64,000 nt of DNA from Daphnia carinata (Eukaryota > Arthropoda > Branchiopoda > Diplostraca > Daphniidae). A program made the position numbers and the translations under genes. Location: NCBI RefSeq assembly GCF_022539665.2, contig NC_081340.1, positions 4,464,001 through 4,528,000 of the forward strand. The letters are read 5' to 3'. This document shows, piece by piece, positions 1 to 13,200 of the stretch; position 1 is the first letter of the stretch; the number at the start of each line of letters is the position of its first letter. Under the pieces are notes generated by a model, which was not told the origin of the DNA, did not search any database, and was given only the letters and a program-made list of their open reading frames with translations.

Positions 1-271
1 TCTTTCTTATTTTTTTCAATTTTTTCTTTCTTAAATATGCCGTTCCCCTCCTCCTCTCCCCCTATCCTCCGTCTAGGCGCCGTGCGTGTACGGTTTGTAC
101 ACATACGTAAAAGAGGCTCGGTGTCGAATAGGGTGGGAGGGGTATATTGGGGTGGTGGGATGGGGAGTAGTGGAAAAAGCCTTCAAGTGGATCATTGCAG
201 CCGCGGTCGTCAGTGATCAGCCAGTTCCCGACCGAGACGGTCGCCCCTGTTCGGCGCTCCCGAACCTTAAA

Positions 272-302
<31 letters not shown>

Positions 303-989
303 CGTAAAGAAAATTTGTTTTATTTAAAAAAAAAAAATTTTCAAATCATTTAAAAACAACATTTTTTGTGTGTGTCGTGGGGTGGGGCGAAGGAAGGTGT
401 CCACTATGTAAAGAATTGAACATTTGAATGTCATCTTGAATTAAATTTTTTTTTTTTTTTTTTCGAATTTTGGGGTTTAATTTTTTTTTTTACATCATTT
501 TGCGTAAGAGATGAGTGGAATGGACTTGGAAGTTAAATTCTTTTCGAATTTGAATATCTATTACTTCCGCCCTTACCAGTCGGGGGAGGGGGGGGGCGTC
601 ACATTTTGAACGCCTTGTGCCTCTCATTTTGAAGTATTCATCAGGTATGTACAAGTTTGTGATTTTCTTTTTTTAACAAATAGATTCACGTAAACAGTTA
701 ATTAGTCATAGAGTGACGCGATCTCTTGTTTAAAAAAAAAAAAAAAACTTGTTACCTCGTGTGATTTGCTTCTCTTTTTCTTGTTGAGTACCGCATCGTG
801 ATGTCATTAGACGCTCGTTGTGTTGTACACAATGACTCGATGCGACCACTTTTGTATTTTTTTTTTTTACACATTTTTTTTTTGTTGTCGAGGAAAAAAA
901 AAAAAAAAAAACCTGGAACATTTTTGTTTTTACGAGTCTCCGGAAAAGAGGAAAATTACCTTGTAATTTGTTCCTATAGAGAAGAGATG

Positions 990-1038
<49 letters not shown>

Positions 1039-1378
1039 TTTTAGGGAACGATGTAATAGCAAGAAGATACGAAGAGGGGATGAGGAAAGAGAAAGTGGAC
1101 GGACCTTATAGACTGTGTGCTAGTGTTTCAACAGATATTCCTTTTTCTTTTTTCCATCCCTTTTTTTTTTTTTTTTTTTTTTAGAAATGAAATGTTTATC
1201 ATTTTGTCCCCCCCGAACGGAGAAGTGACAGATGTGATTCGGAGAAGAAACCTTAGAATCGTTTTTGATCGCGGGCCCAATAGGAGATGGGAGAAACCGT
1301 TGCGACATTTGCCTAGATTTTTCACGTTCGCACCTCCCCGATTTATTGCCCGGAATCATTTTTGCCAAATTGTTGCCG

Positions 1379-1410
<32 letters not shown>

Positions 1411-3057
1411 CTTTTTGAGCGCCAAAATGTCCAGGAGGAAAGAAGAAAAAAAAAAAAAAAAAAGTTCAGCTTGCCTTAGGTTCTAGACAACTGACTAGTC
1501 CATGTTCTGCCTCGTAACCAGCTCTTTTCTCTTATTGCTAGCGTTGTATGCAAATGAAGCTAGTCAGACAGCCAGAGAGAGAGAGAGAGAGCGTCTCATC
1601 ACGCGATAGGGCGCGTCTACTCTGTAGCCGTCGGCCTTGAGAGGCCATTACATTTTCTTTTTTCTTGAATATTATTTATCTATTTTTTTTTTTTTTTATT
1701 ATTACTCTCTCTCGCTTGCCATTTACACACACGAGAAAATATCTCCAAAGAATTTTTCTTTTTTTTTTTTGTTTCCTCTCAAAACATCCCAGTCATTTTT
1801 TATTTTAACTCTTTGGACGATTACAATCGTTTTTTTTTTTTTTTTTGCCGTCTAAATAACGACGCGGTCTGCCCTTGGTATTCTTTATTAAAAAAAAAAA
1901 AATATGTCTGTCCTTGTAGATGGCTAAAGAGTCATTTTCCAAGAAAAAAAAAATCGGATTTGAAATATGTCGGGAGGGTTTAATTATATCGAGTAATAAA
2001 AAAGAAGAAGAAGAACGTCGTAGGCCGAGTTTATTGCTTGTCAGACTGGAGAAAGAAGGGAGGAGTTGGGGGGGGGGGGGTACAAGTCGTCACGCGAGAT
2101 TGACGCAATCTTCTTTACCTGCTGGACTCTTTGCTGGAGCTGCCATCGCAGACGTGACGTGTGTGACCCCCGTCGGCATTTTACCTTATAGGCCTCGTGT
2201 AGGGGAGTGGGTGGTGGGTTGTGGACGTGGCTCTTTTTTTTTTTTTTTTTTATACAGACGGGCATTTTCTCTTTTTTTTTTTTTTTTTCTCAACACGCGT
2301 TGTTGGAAAAGTTTTTTTTTTTTTTTCCTATTTTCACTTTCACCGTCCATCAGTTGGCCTGTCCGTCACAAGTCCGTTTGGCCCGTCTCCCGTCTGCTGC
2401 TTTATTCCTCCGGCTATGTTGTGGGCCTATCTTCTTCATGTATTTTTCTTATGTAAAAAAGAAAATGATTCACGACAGCACACGTTTTTGAGGGTGGGAG
2501 GGTTTTGTCTCTTTCAATTACGTAAGAAACATTTTTTTTTTTTTTGATTCCCTCCTACCCTCTGAAAAAAATTATTATTTTTTTTTTTTTTTCTCCCCTC
2601 TTTTTTTCTAGAGGAAATTGTAGATGTTTATTCAATTTTTATTTTGTTATAGGAAAAGAAAATGGGATTTTTTTTTTTTTTTTTTTTTTAAGTTAGTTAA
2701 AAGAAATGTTGAATGAATATTGAGTAGTTATCGTGTCCTTGATCGTTTTTCTTTTGGAGGGAAGTTGATTTACAAGTTTGACGAGAAGGTTGAGGTTCCA
2801 GTTTGACTGGATGACATTCGCAATGTTATTACGACTTAAATCGGGTTGATTTCGTTTTCGCTGTGTTGCGCATGTTTTTGTTTTTATTTCGCGTTTCGCC
2901 TTAAAAAAAAAAACAACAGCAAAAAAACGCGCGTATTTTGAAATGTTTTCATTTTGATCTCCGGTGGCATTTCAATTTTCTTTTGACTTGTCACCGCCCA
3001 TCGCTAGGCCTCTTCGAATTCACATCAAATTTTATTACATTCTTTATCCCTTCCATT

Positions 3058-3102
<45 letters not shown>

Positions 3103-3790
3103 TGAACAGGGAGTGAAAGAGAAAAAAAAAAAAGAAAAGAGGTGCACTGTTGCATGTCCAGAAAACTGTGGACTTGATGATCTCAAATTTTTCAAAAACA
3201 AAATCATTTTCATTTCCCTTCTGTTTTTTTGTTTTGTTTTTTTTTGAATCGAGATTTTGTTTCACATTTTTCAGTCTGCCGCGTAATCCGAGTCGTTGCC
3301 TAACCGCATTAAGAATTATTATTTCTTTTTGTTCCTCCCTGTCTGATTTGAAAAAAAAAAAAAATAAAATAAATTCTCTTTTGTTTCCATCTAAAACGTA
3401 AACGGACGAGGTACACCATTTCAACCCCTTGCGTACTAGAGACAGAGAGAGAAAAAAATTCATTTGATCCATCGATCGATTGCATGCGTCCCTCCGTTTA
3501 GAACGTAGATCAAGGCGAAAGGGGTGAGCCCCGAACGGGTTAGACAATGGCGTCTGCACGCGGATGATGATGATGAGTTTTTGTGTGTGTGTGAACCCCC
3601 CTCCGCTTCTATTTTTATGCATACATTCTCTCTTCTCTCTCTGTGTGTTTTTTTGAAATTGAATAGAGATGAAAAAAAGTTGGGAGCGGTGGCCGTAATT
3701 CGATGCCTTTTAAGTTTCATAGTGGCTTAGAGGGGAACGGAAATATTTTGGGCATAGGAAAGAAGTGGGGGGATAGGGAAAGAAACTTGG

Positions 3791-3815
3791 ATTGCCATGG
3801 CAACGGAACAAAATG
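3791..3815. promoter_or_regulatory. RFX X-box-like palindrome next to a YY1-like site
   Basis: ATTGCCATGGCAAC at 3791-3804 is one base from the symmetric X-box consensus (GTTRCC-N2-GGYAAC). It is followed within about 10 bp by AAAATGGCGGT, which matches the YY1 core. Such a pair is typical of animal promoters, but I see no gene beside it, so this is only a candidate regulatory site or a chance match. Confidence 0.3.
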
Positions 3816-4568
3816 GCGGTCTGCGAAAGTTTCTTTTTTTTTTTTTTTTTTTAAATTTAAAATGCGCTGAAATTAAAGTGTCTTGCGCGCAATCAAACCG
3901 AGAGTGGGGGGGGGGGGGGGTTACAATTTCGGATTTACTTTGAAACAAGGAATTTCGTAGTAGTTGATGTCCTTGGACGAGCCATTAATCGACGTGTTTC
4001 CTCCTTTTTTTTTTCTTTTTTTTTTTTTAAGCAACCAGTTTTCTGTATGCAAATCAATGTGTGTGTGTGTGTGTGTGTGTACGTACGCAATCTTCTGTTT
4101 TACTTCATTTGCATTGAATTGGTACTTTAAAAAAAAAAAAAGGGGGGAGGGAAGTGCCAATGGTAAAATACCTGAAGTGTTGATGACAATTTTTCTCCAC
4201 ATTTGGCATCGGTGCCAAACCGTAAATGTTGCGTCCCGAAAAAATTTGAAACGTGTCGGAATACGAAAAGCCGAACTGCGTGACGAATCAAACGTTTGTC
4301 TCGATCTCGTCACATCTCCCCCCCCCCCCTTCCTCCTCGCTTCCCGTAAAAAAAAAAAAAAATAATAATAATAATAATAATAAAAAAAGATGGAACGAAT
4401 CGAACTCCTCTCGTGTCTTTGCCTGAATGTTTTAAAGTGGAAACTCTTTTCTTAAGCGATAAAGACGGACAGATAAAAGAGAAAGAAAGGTGGACCCTGT
4501 GACTTGACGTATCGAGAATTTATGTCTGTAAAGCGCTGCATTTTTATTTCCCCTTGTTGCAGTTGAAC

Positions 4569-4605
<37 letters not shown>

Positions 4606-5815
4606 GATACTGTAGATTAAACACGGCATCAGTTCGACTTCTCTTTTATTCTGTTGTTTTTAGTTTTTAGTTTTTGGTTTTAAAAGGAAAACAAAACCGA
4701 GAGAGAGAGACCGTAGATGGCGCGGTCAAGGTGAATCGAAAATTTCTCTTGACCAAGAACGGTCGTGAAAACTGGCAAGGTCTCCCCCCTCCCCAACCTT
4801 TTTAATTGATTGACAAGTGCAAGAACTTGAAGAACGCGTGTTTTTTTTTGTTTTTTTTGTGTGCGCATTTTCTTTGGTAGTGTGATCGCGTCACGAATTA
4901 AGCATGTAGATGTTTTAAAAAATAGGTTGATTTTAGACAAATTTATTTGAAGAAAAATGGCGTATTGATATTATTTTGTTTTGTTATGTGTTTTTTTATT
5001 TCTAGATTGACACGTCCCTTGCAAAACAACAACAACAAAAAAAAAACATTCCGCCTGTGGGAAACACAAGATGCGACTTGGAAACAAAAAAAAAAATTTT
5101 TTTTTTTTTTTTTTTTGTCAGCCATTTTAAAAATTCGTTTGAGACTCGGTTTGTTACTCGTATCAAGGCCGCCAACAATTTTCGTGACACGTTCAAGACG
5201 CCAAAAAGTCATTTCTTTTTTTTTTTTTTCACCTTGGATTCATTTAAAGAGGAGAAATTAATCAGGTTTTTTTTTTTAATTTCTAGACCAGCTTTAAATT
5301 AATTTCATTTTTTTTTTTTTTTCAAAGGCAAAAGAAAAAAAAAAATGGATGTGCGTGAACAGTCGCACAGGACCACTGTCAAATGTATTGATTGGGGCGG
5401 GTCCCTTTTTTTTTCTTTTTTTCTTCTTTCGCCTCTAAACCCCCCCCCCCACCCACCATTTTATTCTATTTCTTTTTCACCCTATTTTACTTCCCAACCT
5501 TTTTTTTTCATATGCCACCCAATACGCGAATCCCATTTTTGATTTGGGTGTCCATGTAGGTAGACACGTATGAGTGGGGCTGGCTATCCCACCCTCTTTT
5601 GTGGCTTACCTCTCTCCCTGTGTTAGGCCTAGTTTTCAACAACAACAAAAAAAAAATACGTTACATCCGGCCTACTCGTATTGTAAGGCAATCGATCCTG
5701 GGGAGGAGGAGCTATCCATCAACTGGCCATTGGTCACCTTTTTTTTTTCCGCTGGACTATTGTTATTTTATTTATTTATTTATTTTAAACACGAAAAAAG
5801 CGGCGAGCTTACGCG

Positions 5816-5825
5816 GCGCATGCGC
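5816..5825. promoter_or_regulatory. NRF1-like palindrome GCGCATGCGC
   Basis: The palindrome GCGCATGCGC lies in a short GC-rich island inside the otherwise AT-rich block. It matches the core of the NRF1/ewg binding site found in many animal promoters. A second, weaker CGCATGCGC lies near 6887. No coding exon is visible beside either, so function is not established. Confidence 0.3.
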
Positions 5826-7258
5826 GCGCTGGAAATGGCAGTTTAGCAGGCAAGTTAGCGCGTAGGAGGAATAAATGAATAACAAATCGAAAGTGGAGAG
5901 AAACTCTCCTTCCGGATAGGCACAAGTTTTTTTGTTTTTTTTGCGTGGTGATTGAAAGTGCTGACACACAAATGTAAATATATATATATATTTTTTTTTT
6001 GTTTCCTTGTCGCCATAGAAACCGGATTGAAAACGCCCTTTTTAAAAATGATACTAAAAAGAGGGGGGGAGGGTACAAGTGAATCGATAAAAAAAAACGA
6101 AAAATGTTGGTCGCTTCGTCTTTAAGTCGCACACCTTTCGGCTTATGTTTTTGATTGTTTGGTTCTCTCTCTCTCTCTCTCTGTGTCTCTCTTTTTTTTT
6201 TGTTTTAGTTGAACTTCGTCGAATGGATGTGACGTGTCGCTAGCGAGGTATAGAGTTCCTACGTCTTGTCACTGAATTCAAGTCGATCAGTAGGAACTTC
6301 ATACCGTGCTCTCGACGCCAATCCGATGTCTACGTTTTTTTCATTTGGATTTATTAATTATTTCTTTTTTTTTCTTTTCTTTTTCTTTTCTTAACTTGAG
6401 CGGATTCTTGATGTTTAACCGCTCGATTTGTTTCATGCATGTCTGGATTTCAGAAACAAAAAAAAAATATATAAATTCCGATGTTTTAAATTTGTTTTCT
6501 GTTTTTTTTTTCTTTTTTTTTTTTTTTGTTTTTTGTTTGTGGCGGCCATTTTTGTTCCGGTTTGTTTTGAGTTTAGTTTTGTTTTTTTTTCCGGAAAGAG
6601 AAGAACGATTGAATACGGCTTCCCGCGTTGCCTTTTTTTTTTTCCATGTATGTCTAGAAACTTGATTGACCATATCTTTTCCATTTTGTTTTGTTTTGTT
6701 TTTTTCAAATTTGAACTTATTTACAATTTAATTCCACAAGAATACGTTAAATTCGAAATGTTTTCTGTGTTGAATGAAAAACAAAAAATTATGTTTTTCA
6801 AGTTTAATGAATCTACGATTAATTTTTTTTTTTTTTTTTATCATTGCAACGCCGCCATTTTTTTTTTTTCGTGTCAAAGCTACGCCGCATGCGCCGCACT
6901 CCTCCCCCTTCCTTTTTTGTCGGTTACGTCCCTGGTCCCCTGGAAGCAAATGGAAAACGACATACTTTCCAAAAAAAAAAAAAAAAAAATGTATCGTCTG
7001 ACGACACGATAATAATTTCCAAGAAAAGAAAAAAAGGAGGTGGGAGGACTTATTTCTTAAAAAATAGGAAGTTGCACGGAAGCAAATTCTATTCACACAC
7101 ACAGAACTATAGGGGAAGACATTTGAATAGGGAAATGACACAAAAGGATGTATAGAAAACTACCTTATTATATTATTATGTTTTAGACAATCGGTGGAAA
7201 AGAGGAGTAGCGGCGGAAGAGAAGAAACACGACAATATAAATATGCAGATGAGTTTTC

Positions 7259-7290
<32 letters not shown>

Positions 7291-10200
7291 TTATTGCGCG
7301 CGCCAGAAACAAGATGCCGCCGTCAGTCTATTGTGTTCCTTACAAGTATTTAACAAGAGGCTCTCTTTATATTTTCCCATTTATTGTTCACCCCCTTTTT
7401 TTTTTTTTTTTTTTTATAATTCCATAATTCCATCGGCGTTTGATGTCGAGATTTCTTTATAAGAAAAATTTTGTTCCCTGTGTTTGAATGTCAATAATTT
7501 TTAGCAGACACAAAAAAAAAATGGGGGGGGGGGGGGGAACGAACTGTGCCGTCAATATCGTCTAGAGTTCCAATCTATAAAGAGAGACCGAGAGAGAGAG
7601 ACAGAAGCCTAAAAGAAGCTCAAGAGGGATGTCTATACACTGAAGAAGGGTGGAGGAGCAAAAAGAAAAGAGACCCTCATGTTTTAGGTGGGGTTGGGAG
7701 GGACTTGGTGCACTGCACCAGTATTTGATATCGACTTGGATCTATGCGCTAGTTCTTCTTATTAATTTTTTTTTTCTTTCTTTCTTTTTTTTTTTTTTTA
7801 TTTTTTAATTTCTTTTGTTCGAAAAAAAAAAGGCACACAATCTCTCGAGTTGATCATCTTTTTTTTTTTTTTTTTAAGTCTAAGAACTCGAGATTCATCA
7901 CGAACGTTTTCCTTTTTGATTTGTCGTGCGTGTGTCTCTTATTGATTTCTTTTTCGCCGTGTGTCTGTCTCTCATTTGTAGGTTTTAAAGTTTCTATACA
8001 TACGAGGCGATCAATAATTTGACGCATTAAGCAGCCACCAACTCCCTCTAGTACTCATTTGCATATTTGTTTTATTCCTTTTTTTTTCTGGGGGGGGGGG
8101 TATCGTGAAAACGGCCATGTTTTGGCGTTTCAAACTTTTTTTTTTTTTCTTTTTTGAATTGAAATTCAAGTGGATGCCATTTTGAAACGATGACACTCGT
8201 TGAATCATTGGTTCAAAAAAAAAATGTGTTGTCTAACAAAATTCAATCATTTGAATTTTCTTTTTATCAAAAATAATAAAAAGGGAAGGGGGACCATTTG
8301 AGAGACAACCACAAGGGGTGCAAGCACATCACCATAAAGTTCTTTTTTTTTTTTTTTTTGCCGTTGTTGTTGTTCGACAAACTGCTTTGATGGCCCCCGT
8401 CGATTGCATCAAAATTATTCCCTTTTTATTTATTATTTTTTTTTTTTTTACTCTTTCGATTATTACGACATATTTCGTATGCGTGTGCGTCTACGATGGC
8501 ACGCACACCGGTGCACACATTAGATAACGGGTTATATAAAATGATCTTCCCTTTTTTTTTTTTTTTTTTTTTCGTCTTCTTTTTGTTTGATTCTATTTAG
8601 AATTCAACAATTTAAAAAAAGGAGGGGGGGTTTGAATAATAGGCCTCTATCACGTATTATATTATTATTATTATTATTTTGATAAATATATATGTTTAGG
8701 TGGATGATACTCTGTGCCCACATTTTTTTTTTTTCATGTCGTATAACGATGACGAATTCAAAATAATAATAATAAAAGGGGGAAAACGTACGCGCGCAGA
8801 CTTGAGACGAGACGTTCATTATTTGTTATCCACCCTACCACTATGCGTTCAATTGAAGAAAATGAACATCTGCAATTAGAAAAAAAAAAAAAAAATGTCA
8901 CGTCCTTTTTTTTTTTTTTATGAAAAGTAAATAATAAAAGGACTTTTTTTTTTTGGTTACCCTTTTGCCCGTTTTTTTTTTTTTTTTCTTAAAGAGGGTG
9001 TCACTTTTTTTTTTTTTTATTTATTCGGGGCTGCTGGTGACACTCGAAACCTCTGAATAGAACCGGACGATCTATGGCTGACATAATTTTTTTTTTTTTT
9101 TTTTCAAATTTCATTTTATGTTCTAAGAAATGCGTAGTTAAAACACCCTTGTTTGTTTCTCTTTTTTTTTTTTTTTTTTTTTTCAAACGTCACTTTACAT
9201 TGATGAATGAGGTGTGTAATCTCAAAGTGTCGGGAATGGCGTCACCTGAGAACTGAGTCAATTTCTTGAATTGAAAAAGGAAAAAAAAATGATGGATCGA
9301 AACGAGTCTATCAAACTTTTTTCTTTTTGTGTGTGTGTGTGTGTGTCCCTCTTGTTTAATTGAATGGAGAAGGCCTACATAGCGTGCGCTCTTTCCTATT
9401 TTGCATCTGTGCGCGTTTTTTTTTTTTTTTAGATGCTCAGCTGCTTTTGTTTTGTTCGTTTCTTTTTTGTTATGCAAACCATCGGGGGGTTTTTTCTGTA
9501 TATTATATCCACACACACACACACACACACACACGCACGCACACAAAAATAAAAGAAAATGGAGAAGAATCAAAAGCTGAAGAGCGCGCCAGCAGTTGTC
9601 TCATTGATGGAAATTATTCAACGCGCGGTTTGAAAAAAAAAAAAAAAAAAAAAAAGTAAAGAAGAAGAAGCGGACGAACCCCTCAGTCCCTTTCCCCCCT
9701 CCTTTTTTTGATTGTCGTTTGAAAAAAAAAAAAAAAAAAAGAAAAAGAAAATTTCCCCTCCCCCATCCTTGATATGCCTCCCATTTTCTTTTAATAATAA
9801 TAATAATAAAAAAAAAAAGAGTAGAAGAGAAAAGGGGGGTGATGTAAGAGACTCTCTTTTATATGTAGAGCATCTCCCCCCCCCCCCCTTTTTTTTTTAA
9901 TACCACCCGGTTCTTCAATTTCTACTCGTTTTGCATATAACCCTTTTTCTTTAAAATTTCTAATTTTTTTTTTTTTTTTTATTTTCAACGTAGGCCTTCT
10001 TTATTCATGTGAGTTTAATGTTTCATTGACATTTCCTTCTGGGGAATAAGAGAACGTTCTTTATTTAATACTTCCTGTATGCACATATATAAACCACGAA
10101 TTCAAACCAAAGAAAAAGAAAATGGTGGGACCTTCAAATAATTTTTTAAAAAATATATAATCTACTAATTAAAGTCCTCGTGTCATTGGAAAAAAAAACG

Positions 10201-13200
10201 TGTTAAAACCGGTTGATTGACATAGAAGAAAAGGCTCATTTTATTTTGAAACACAACGACGAGCAGCACGAAAAACCTTAAAGAGGAACGTGAAACCTCT
10301 AGGCTTATAGTTTCGTATGTAGATTGAGAGAGAGAGAGAGAGGGGGGGGGGGCAGGAGGCGCATGCTTGCCATCTGTTGCTCTCTAAACAACAATAACGA
10401 GAGTTTGTACACTAAGATGGTTTTTTTTTTTTCTTTTTTTTTTATATAAGGTTATTCCAATCATACGCTTCTTTTGTATTTGCTCTCTGGTTGCTTGTGT
10501 CTGAAATGTTAGCTTCAGGCCAACTGCATGTCTAACCCTTCTACGCTCTGTTCCATTCAAATTAGCGAGCGCTCGTGTTTGTGTGTGTGCGTGGACTTAC
10601 TCCCTCCAGTGGTTGCTGATTTTGTTTTCTTTTTTTTTTTTTTTCCTCGGTACAAGATGTTTATTTTCAAACGAATGTTGAGCGACAGCAACGAACCGAC
10701 CGGTTTGAAGTTTGACGAAGACGTCACTTTTGACAGCTCTTCTACCAAACAAACAAAAAAAAAAAAATTCTTTTCGATTAGAATACGCTGTCTAACCTCT
10801 TGAAAAAAAAAAAAAAAAATGGTTGGAATTCTTTCGCTTCTTATGATGTAAATTAACGATGTGATGACACAAGCCCCGCCATGGTAAACACTACGTTAGA
10901 TACAGTTTTTTTGTTTGTTTGTTAATACTATGGATAGGGTTTGTGTCTAAATCGATTTCGTAACGCTCTTCCTTCCCCTCGCGTTGTGTAATAACCACAC
11001 CAGAAAATATTGACGTTACTCCTTTTTTTTTTGTTTAAGATATTTCGTGTGGCTAACTGCATTTTTTTTTTTTTTTTTTTTTTATTATTATTAAAGAGTC
11101 CCCTCTTAACTTAAAACTCTATTTACATAACCGGCTGCTGTTGGCTGTGTAACGGAGTATATAATTTCAACCCGTTTTTTTCTCTCTTCTAGAAAAAGAA
11201 AGAAGAATCTTTTGATATTAAAGAACCACCCCTTTTTTTTTCTATTCCCCCCCCCCCCTTCCCCCCATTTTTAGTTTTTTGAAAGTGACGGGCCTCTTCC
11301 CGTGTGGCTGCTGTGTTGTCTTTCTCCCCCCCTCTTCTTAAGAAGAAACGCAGCGCTCTTTCCTGTTTCTTACAGTCCCTTTTTTTTTTTTTTTTACAGA
11401 TGGTGAATGAGCAACAACAACAAAACGATCATAATTGTATGTTTTTTTTTTTTTTTGTAATTCATTTTTGATATCAAAAGAGCGGTAAACACGAAAGGAC
11501 TTAATTCTAATCAAGAATGTTGCTCATTTTTTCTTTTCTTTTTGAAGTACGGGCTTAAAGAATTGAAACATTTTTGTTTCCCCCTTCAAATTTCAAAAAC
11601 GAAAAAAAAAAAAGGGACTTGTTGCGCCAAATATTCGGTAGACGACATTCCGTATGTTTTTGGTTTTTTTTCGTGTAACGGCTTGAGAAAACATTCCTTT
11701 TTGTCCAAATATTCTATTCCCCTTTTATTTTATTTATTTTTGTTTTTTTTTGTGCGTCTTCCGTTCGGGAGGACAAGAGGTCAATGCCATCTGCTGACCG
11801 ATACAATCCTCTGCGCTTAACACACACGTGAAAAGATACATCAGCTATAACCTGGAACACGCCACACATGCCTCTTCTTTTTATTATTCAAAAAAAATAA
11901 ATAAATAAAGACTTCCCCAAAAGGGTTTTCTCTTTAAAAAAAAAAAAAAATCTATTTTTTTTTTTAAGTCTATTAAAAGACGGCAAAAGAAAAAAGGAGA
12001 TAAGAAATATGTCAAAGTTTCTTATAAGAAAAAATAAAACAAGTTTGGAAGCCACGCACAAAAAATTCGTTTTTTTTTTGTTTGTTTGTTTGTTTTGTTT
12101 CCATGTAAAATACTTAAACTTTTTTTTTTTTGTCCAAAAAAAAAAAAAAAATGTTTTTCGTGTTATGCGCTTTGAATGTTGACTTCTATTTTTCTTTTTT
12201 CGTTTTTATTTTTAAGGGGAGTTGATGTTGTCGTTGCATTGATGACAATGTGTTTACTCAAACTGTCAATCGTAATGGATCACGTTGCCTTTGGGCCATT
12301 TTCTTTCGCTTGTAAAAATATTCGAGAAAAAAAAAAGGGCGGGGTTTCACGAACGAATTTTTTGCGTGTCGCCGCTAGCCAACAGCAGACGCCACATTTC
12401 AAAACGAGCCGGGTGGCCGCGCATCTCCTAATAAAAACTAAGCCGAAAAGTCATTCATTTCTCATTCAATTTTTGATGACGCCTTTTTGAAATTTTTGAA
12501 ATATCGAATGACTTGGCTGAAAGTCTTTGGGCAGCAGTGGTCAGTGACAAAAACATAATGTAATTGCGTTTGTAATTGAATTTGAACCATACCAACCCCC
12601 CCCCCCACTGCCCCCTACGTGCGCGTAAATGGATATCCCAAAACCAGGTGTTGCCAGGTGTGTACGGGATAGCCAACCGTTTTGAAATGAAAACAATGCA
12701 GCGAAAATATGTTTGATAATAGAATTGATATGAAATATAAAAAAAAAAAAAGGAAGAGGTGAGAGAGGTAGGAGGGGGGGGGGAGTGTTCACAACGGAAA
12801 CGACTGCTATTCACGCCAAAGTGATATCGTGTGTTTATGCATACTCGCTCGATAGACAGAAAAAAAAAAAAGAGATTGCTGATTTATGTATCGTTTTTTT
12901 TTTTGTACGGGAAGAAACATGTAATGATTATCCATCTTTTTTTGTGAAATAAGAGGGGGAATAAATCAATGTGACGGTCGCTGTGTGTGAGAGCATTTAA
13001 AACAAGAGTTTTCGGCGATCCATCATTATGAATTTTTCTTGCGGGCGGAACGGGCATTTTATTTTATTTTCCAATCGTTTCATACAATCCAATAGGGCAG
13101 AAGAAAAAAAAAATTCAATTTTGACGTCCGAAGTTTTATGTTGAACGCAATAGTCTCTGGAACAAGACGTTTGTTGTTGCGCATGTTTGGAAAACAAAAG

